A stretch of DNA of 64,000 nucleotides from Mesostigma viride. Taxonomy: Eukaryota; Streptophyta; Mesostigmatophyceae; Mesostigmatales; Mesostigmataceae. Positions 58,801-64,000 of the stretch are shown one piece after another. The position numbers were made by a program, and so were the translations under genes. The stretch covers positions 1 to 64,000 of the forward strand of contig RPFO01001055.1 of the NCBI GenBank assembly GCA_009746045.1. Direction: 5' to 3'. Position 1 is the stretch's first letter; each line of letters opens with the position of its first letter. The notes below the pieces were generated by a model. It did no database searches. It had not been told where the DNA came from and was given only the letters and a program-made list of their open reading frames with translations.

Positions 58801-61800
58801 CTGCCCTCATCGTGATGGTGCCCTCATCGTGATGGTGTCCTCATCGTGATGCTGCCCTCATCGTGATGGTGCCCTCATCGTGACGCCCTCATCGTGATGG
58901 TGCCCTTATGCTGACGCCCTCATCGTGGTTCCCTTATTATAATGCTGTGCTGATGTTGGCAGTTCGCAAGACTGCTCGTGCTGGAGGAAAAGGCGATGGA
59001 CTTAGACATCAAGAGGCACGACCTCTTCTTTGTGCCGCTCGTGTACACCACAGTCAGCGGGCAGGACCCAAACACCTGCCTCTGGAAGCTGGAGGTGAGG
59101 GGGGTAGTGCCTGCCTGTGGAAGCTGCAGGTGAGGGGGTAGTGCCTGCCTGCCTGTGGAAGCTGGAGGTGAAAGGGAGGGAAGGGAGCGCCCGCTGGCTT
59201 AATGGTGTACGCAACCAAACTTTTCTCCCCCATTTGTGGTTGGCTTTGCTGTACAGCGTGGGAAGAGTTTTTGCGTGGATGCTGAATGCATTCACAGTAT
59301 CCATCCCATCCATACTCTCGTGAATTGTTTGCGCCTGCATCTGCAAAAAATATTGCTGCTGGCTGGGATTGGGAGCGTTCAGCAGAATGTTCCAATCTTC
59401 CAAGTGTGCTCTCATGACAACCGCGGGAAAGGGCACATTGTGTGCCATTCAGCCACTCATTGACTTGGCCTTCGGACTCGCTGTAAAGGCAATGCCCACT
59501 CCTTTTGTTTCACTTAGTGCAAGGCTTGTTGATAAGTTTGTCCACTCCCAACCCAGCGATCAACAAGCCAGCCTGATGGAGCCTCCGCACATACCCACAC
59601 GCTATGGTGCTGTGGATTGTTTAATCTTAGCACCATCGCCCCTCTGTGCATGGCCTTGCAGGCATCTTGTTCTGGGTGGTACACAGTGCTGTCAACCCAA
59701 ACGTGTACACTTCTTACGTTCCAATTGCCGTAGGCATCAGCCCCTCAAATGTCACCATTCCGGTCATTGCCCACTATTTCTCCTTGCCCTGAATATACAA
59801 GTAATCATAGTATTAGTAGTATTTTCTTTGATAGTATTATTTCTATGCTCTAACGATGTAAACTAACTACTACTTCCCTCTAAAGACTACTTTGTATGCA
59901 TATATCAAACCAACGCTGCCGGCCCCGACAAAATCACACAGGTCAAAGGCCTCCCCGAGGGGCGACCCGGCGTGGTGGTGGGCGATCAGGTGTACTTGCG
60001 GCACGCGTCCCCTGACCCGCGGTTAAGCGGGGCAGAGTGCTTGGCCACCGTGCAGTACGTGTACATGGGTGGCATGGTGGGCAGCAAGACGGAGCCGCCC
60101 CATGTGCTGCTGTCCGTGCCCCCGGCATGGCTGGCAACAGGCACTGGCAGCACCACGCCTGCGAGCCTCCAAATCCACGCGCGGTTTGTGTTCGATCGCA
60201 GCCTGCTTAAGGTGTGCCATCCCATGTGCCCACGTCGCATCTTGTCACTCGCTAGATTGCCACTCGCTAGCTTGCCACTTCTCACTATTTTGTCGAAGCA
60301 ACAAGGGCATCCGCAGTTGTGCTGTGTTCTCACGCCACTGGCCCTCGGAATATAACAGCATGGGCAAGAGTCATAAGAGGTTTGGAGCAGATCACTCGCG
60401 GCAGAAGCACCCCTCATGCCATCAGCGACACCCTGTTGTCCATACTCGCTATTGGCCGGTTGGGCACCTCATGGCATCCTTGGACGGCATCATCTTGACA
60501 CGGGCTCTGCGGTCCTAGTCATCATCACGGGCAAGCACGTGTGACGTATGGTGCCGGGTGCCCGCATACCCAACCATCCGTTCGAGATCACCACCTAGCT
60601 TCTTCCGCCATGTACATGTGCCAGCAGTTCGTCCTGTTTTCTATCCGATGGTACCGCATTTTTGTTTATACAGGCATGTGCAAGTCCACTTTAGTCGCGA
60701 TGACTGCTCTGGTTGGCATGGTTATCATATCAAAGTTGCCTTCCCCTGAGCCCCTTGATCCTCTCAATGATCTTGTTAGGTATGACATAGATTAACTTAC
60801 GAACAGAATAGATTCCTCAGGCATAGAGGAATCAAGAGCATGATTACGCTGATAGCGTGGGTGCGCTCACTGTGCTGGGACACAGGCTTGTTTTGAACTT
60901 GTTGTGTCTAAGTTTTCTTCCTTGCCTTTTCATGCAAGGTTCGTGCTTGGGCAGTTGTGTCCCCCATATAACAGAAAGCATGGTGCCAGTAGTGGAAGCA
61001 TTGCAGGCCTAACAGCTGGCCTTTCCTGGTGCTGCCTCTGTCATCAGCGAAGGGTGTTTGTTATGCCCCATGCCCCATGAACTTGTGCGCCCCGTCTTGT
61101 GTGTTGTGCATCCAAATTTTGCCTGCGGCGAAACTTGTGCGTATGCTTTCCCCCGTGACTATCCCCTAACCCCCCCACACACCCCAGAACATGTTCACAG
61201 CCATCTTCAAGGCCGCTCTGTGCAAGGCCCCGCTGTTGCCATGTGTCTCTCCGGCATGCCGCCAAGTGGCCGCTGCACCCGGGGGCAGCCACGGCCGGTT
61301 GCCTGGTCAAACGCGCACGCGTGTGCCCACGCCACTGGATGTTGCGTTCCACCCATTGCCTGAGTCAGAGCTGGTAAGTGGTCATATCACCGCACCATTT
61401 GATGTAGGTAGTCGTTTATGACTAAGCAGTGTCGTTGTGGGCTGAGTCGGAGCTGGTAAGTGGTCATATCACAGTACCATTTGATGTAGGTAGTTGTTTA
61501 TGACTAAGCAGTGTCGTTGTGGGCTGAGTCGGAGCTGGTAAGTGGTCATATCACAGTCCCATTTGATGTAGGTAGCTGTTTATGACTAAGCAGTGTCGTT
61601 GTGGGCTGAGTCAGAGCTGGTACGTGGTCATATCACCGCACCATTTGATGTAGGTAGTTGTTTATGACTAAGCAGCGTCATTGTGGGCTGAGTCGGAGCT
61701 GGTAAGTGGTCATATCACAGTCCCATTTGAGGTAGGTAGTTGTTTACGACTAAGCAGTGTCGTTGTGGGCTGAGTCAGAGCTGGTAAGTGGTCACATTAC

Positions 61801-63873
61801 AGTACCATTTGATGTAGGTAGTTGTTTATGAGTAAGCAGTGTCGTTGTGGGCTGAGTCGGAGCTGGTAAGTGGTTGTGTATCAGTAGCACATGACGTGGG
61901 CAACCAATTACAACTACCAGTGCTGGAGCTGGGAAGCAGATGCAGCTAGTATGATTTTTCGAAATGGCAGTGAATAGCGAGTCATTAGCAACTGTAGATT
62001 GTAAAGTGAATAGCGAGTCATTAGCAACTGTAGATTGTAAAGTGAATAGCGAGTCATTAGCAACTGTAGATTGTAAAGTGAATAGCGAGTCATTAGCAAC
62101 TGTAGATTGTAAAGTGAATAGCGAGTCATTAGCAACTGTAGATTGTAAAGTGAATAGCGAGTCATTAGCAACTGTAGATTGTAACAAATCGTCTAGTTAG
62201 GCGCTCAAGGAAATGGAAAGTTTTTGTAAGCAATCAGGGGAATCAAATCAGGGCTAATCAGGAACAACATTTGGCAAAATGGTTGTAAATGGGAAGGAGT
62301 CAATGGTGCATAGCTGATGTAAATGGTAGCTACGTGGAGCAAGTGGAGCATTTGTCAGCATGGATCAAGCATATGCTGGCATGCGAAGGCCAACAAGAAT
62401 CGGGTGGGCACCCAGGGTGTGCCATGCCTGCAAGCGCAGCCAGCCGGGAACCCTGTATGCCATGCGGGGGGGGCGGCTGTGTGCGTAGCTGAAAAAAAAA
62501 ACAACTCTTGTTTAGTGCAAAACAAGGTGATATGTTGTTGGCGTTCAGTTGGCAATGAAGTAACGGTACTGCTGATACGTCCCTGCAGTTGAATGTTGCA
62601 GGGAAAGTGGGCACCATTGGCTGTGCTTGGCGCTCCTGTCGTTGCTTGCCTGGTATAGTTTTGTATAGAAGCCGCTCCCCCCTCTTGTCAATCAAGGAGG
62701 GCTTGTACTTATCACGTTGGGGATGCCCAATTAAGTGTTTCACAAGTGTTCACACCGTCAAATATATGAAGGTAAAAACACCGGTGCCAATAGCAGGAGA
62801 CTGCCCTCACTACACCTTGGCGTGTGCAGCTTGCGGTGTGTGCAGCTTGGCTTGTGCTCATTGAATCGCGTGCCTTGACATGCGATCGATGTTTGCACAC
62901 AGGTCAACACAAAGCTGAACAGGGAGCAGAGGAAGGTGGTTGCAGACGTTCTCCACATCAGCACCCACGCGCGGCCCCTGCCGCCTTACATCATCTTTGG
63001 GCCGCCAGGCACGGGGAAGACATCGGTGGTGCGTAGCGGACGCCGCAACGAGCGAAACTCGTTGGAAGTTGCAGGACCCACGCGCGTGACAGCTGGCGGC
63101 CAACTTTGGTTGGCAATCTAAAGACCTTATTTGAGTTGTAGCATTGCTAAATACACATATGTTATCTGCTTGTCGATCAGCAGGATCTTCTCCCAGCATT
63201 TTCCCCTTGATCCAGTTTGTTTACCCTGAGATGTGACACAAGTACATCCCCATGCACGCCACACACTTGTTGCCGTGGGTTTGACATAATCCTGATGCCG
63301 TTCAGCCTGTCACCATGCAATCGCCGCTTGCGATGACCTCTGCAAAGGTCATCCCATGTGTGATGGGATCCGCCTTGTTAGCCGCAATATTGGTGTGGCT
63401 GCTTGGTGGGCGTGCCAATACGGACGACACTGGTGGACGCGTCTTTTCTCATCATGCTGGCACCTGGTACCTGGCAAATGATACCAGTCACGCTGACAGC
63501 ACTTGCCAGCATAATGTGCATTGGCGGCGTGGCCCGTTACCTGCCACCCGGCACACGTCAGCTGTGCCCCGTGCCATTGTGGAGAATGTCTGGGTGCCAC
63601 CTTGTTTCTGTCTTGCAAATTGGACACGAATTATGGTTATCTCCTGTGATGGTTATCTCCTTTCAGTCATCTGCGTGAGCAGGAGAGTAGTACGCGAGCT
63701 GATGACCTCTTGATGACTCCTGCTCGTGGATCAACTCCTCTGCTTGCATCTGCACCCCACACACACAAACAGATGGTGGAGTGCATCCTGCAGCTGTTGA
63801 GGGGCAACGCGAGCCCCCCACGCCGCCTGCTGGTGTGCGCCCCCTCCAACTTCGCTGCGGACATCCTTTGCAG
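46869..63873 (+). CDS. MOV10/SDE3-like superfamily-1 RNA helicase, at least 8 exons, 3' end outside window
   Basis: MOV10/SDE3/Armitage helicases act in RNA silencing and transposon control as ATP-dependent RNA unwinding enzymes. Exons: 46869-47840, 50671-50852, 51357-51729, 58963-59094, 59942-60211, 61188-61373, 62903-63028, 63773-63873, with phases 0, 2, 0, 0, 0, 0, 0 that join perfectly. About 780 residues are visible. The 324-aa first exon is unrecognised N-terminal sequence, and ATG 46869 has a good context (cgccATGGct). Exon 4 gives RLLVLEEKAMDLDIKRHDL, the 'LLxLEE...DIrxYD' block. The exon 4/5 join gives LEVKGLPEGRPGVVVGDQVY, as in MOV10 'vpGLaEnRPsvl.GD'. Exon 7 gives LNREQRKVVADV and Walker A YIIFGPPGTGKT. 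Exon 8 gives motif Ia LLVCAPSNFAADILC. The DEAD-like motif II and the C-terminal RecA domain lie beyond the window. Family assignment is strong for exons 4-8; linkage of exons 1-3 rests on phase and position. Confidence 0.88.
47832..49016 (+). repeat. 32-bp tandem array anchored on the 5' splice site of helicase intron 1, about 37 copies
   Basis: The end of exon 1 (atcacagcg, ending at 47840) and its donor (gtaggttgcatggctgg) form the repeat unit, copied head to tail with almost no variation (one atcacag to attacag change near 48026). Each unit reads donor GTAGGT ... CAATCACAG, so it has both a 5' and a 3' splice-site look. The last copy diverges at about 49005. Confidence 0.97.
49210..49365. 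repeat. Degenerate tandem repeat in helicase intron 1
   Basis: About 70-bp units, some two copies, with inner tgaccag/agtgaccag repeats (ctgctctttgaccagatagtgaccagtgtagtgaccaatggcc-like). A related 64-bp pair (tatagtgaccgatggtttt) lies at 49793-49920. Confidence 0.75.
51800..52317 (+). repeat. 28-bp tandem array with acceptor- and donor-like units, about 18 copies, helicase intron 3
   Basis: The unit is ccctcggtgtgttcctttcc followed by ttgg(c)gcag. Each copy has a pyrimidine tract ending in GCAG, then CCCTCG, then GTGTGT, which resembles acceptor, 6-nt exon, donor. Copies alternate ttgggcag and ttgcgcag. It begins about 70 bp into the intron and does not overlap the exon 3 end. Confidence 0.95.
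52624..52786 (+). repeat. (TGTGGGG)n, about 23 copies, in helicase intron 3
   Basis: A 7-bp G-rich repeat with one short unit near 52699. G-quadruplex capable on the sense strand. Confidence 0.97.
53693..58920. repeat. 17-bp minisatellite, about 5.2 kb, roughly 305 units, helicase intron 3
   Basis: The unit is gatggtgccctcatcgt, with main variants gtggtg, gatgctg, gacggtg and gatagtg. The period is 17, so the frames repeat every 51 bp and make 17-residue repeat ORFs that are not genes. A higher-order duplication of about 1,879 bp lies inside. The array ends about 45 bp before exon 4. Confidence 0.98.
59076..59175 (+). repeat. Three copies of the helicase exon 4 end plus donor
   Basis: The exon 4 end and donor (tgcctctggaagctggag|gtgagg, border at 59094) recur twice (tgtggaagctgcag|gtgagg near 59129, tgtggaagctggag|gtgaaa near 59166). 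The extended reading hits a stop after the second donor, so the first is the likely used site. Confidence 0.92.
61360..61875 (+). repeat. 82-bp tandem array over the 5' splice site of helicase intron 6, 7 copies
   Basis: Units start at 61360, 61442, 61524, 61606, 61688, 61770 and 61852. Each begins with the exon 6 end (ctgagtcagagctg) and the consensus donor gtaagtgg, then tgatgtaggtag, gactaagcag and gtcgttgtggg. The exon-derived 14 bp vary only cag/cgg between copies, and one donor is altered to gtacgt (third from the end of the first half, near 61620). Confidence 0.96.
61965..62188. repeat. 36-bp tandem repeat, 6 copies, helicase intron 6
   Basis: Perfect copies of a unit beginning gtgaatagcgagtcattagc and ending gattgtaaa. 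Frames stay open because 36 is a multiple of three, giving 12-residue repeats on both strands, but the repeat lies inside an intron. Confidence 0.96.
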
Positions 63874-64000
63874 GTGAGTGGCCCGATGGATCGCTCACTC
63901 GGCCCGAACGGAACGTTCCTTGGACCACCCGCTTGTCATGATCCCTCGGCTACTGTCATTGGTAATGGGCGGGGTTACAGTTATGGCCAGGCGTGCCTGA

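Noticed and set aside
61792-62200. A 131-aa minus frame and a 78-aa plus frame over the 36-bp repeat
   Set aside because: The 36-bp period keeps both strands open. The region sits between confirmed helicase exons.

Overview
This window is nuclear DNA from a eukaryote. The genes are split by many short GT-AG introns and their exons are GC-rich. The rest holds non-LTR retrotransposons, tRNA-like SINEs, inverted-repeat DNA elements and very large tandem arrays. A green alga is the best guess: one gene encodes a membrane protein with an apparent plastid transit peptide, and the 5'-nucleotidase and the MOV10/SDE3-type helicase read like plant or algal versions. The species cannot be named from the sequence alone.

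Layout. 1-1334 is an almost pure purine microsatellite. 1557-13729 (minus) is a 15-exon HAD-family purine 5'-nucleotidase (cN-II type) whose 3' end is missing. 14495-21175 (plus, divergent) is an 8-exon coiled-coil protein gene of unknown role. 21.5-24.0 kb is a repeat nest: LINE fragments, a SINE inserted into a LINE, and a (CATT)n array. 24489-25909 (minus) is a complete 3-exon histone-fold gene matching DNA polymerase epsilon subunit 3 (POLE3/DPB4). 26936-29302 (plus) is an intronless MFS transporter with an EF-hand insert. 29.3-44.0 kb is mostly repeats: an 8-bp-TSD inverted-repeat element, LINE pieces, a 2-kb (CATC)n array, a TTAA-flanked 2.5-kb inverted-repeat element and a long but frameshifted APE-type LINE. 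44050-45978 (minus) is a 2-exon plastid-targeted DoxX-like membrane protein. 46869 to the right edge (plus) is one large gene for a MOV10/SDE3-like superfamily-1 RNA helicase, with at least 8 exons. Its introns hold six tandem arrays, including a 5.2-kb array of a 17-bp unit.

Gene models were built by hand. I translated exons, matched them to families from memory, and required GT-AG borders and agreeing intron phase. Nearly every junction is phase-consistent.

The most unusual signal is recurrent. In three unrelated genes (nucleotidase, POLE3-like, helicase) the last bases of an exon plus its 5' splice site are duplicated in tandem into the following intron, from 2 up to about 37 copies. This produces arrays of perfect or near-perfect splice donors. 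I know of no described mechanism that fits it exactly, and it is the main candidate here for a previously undescribed process.
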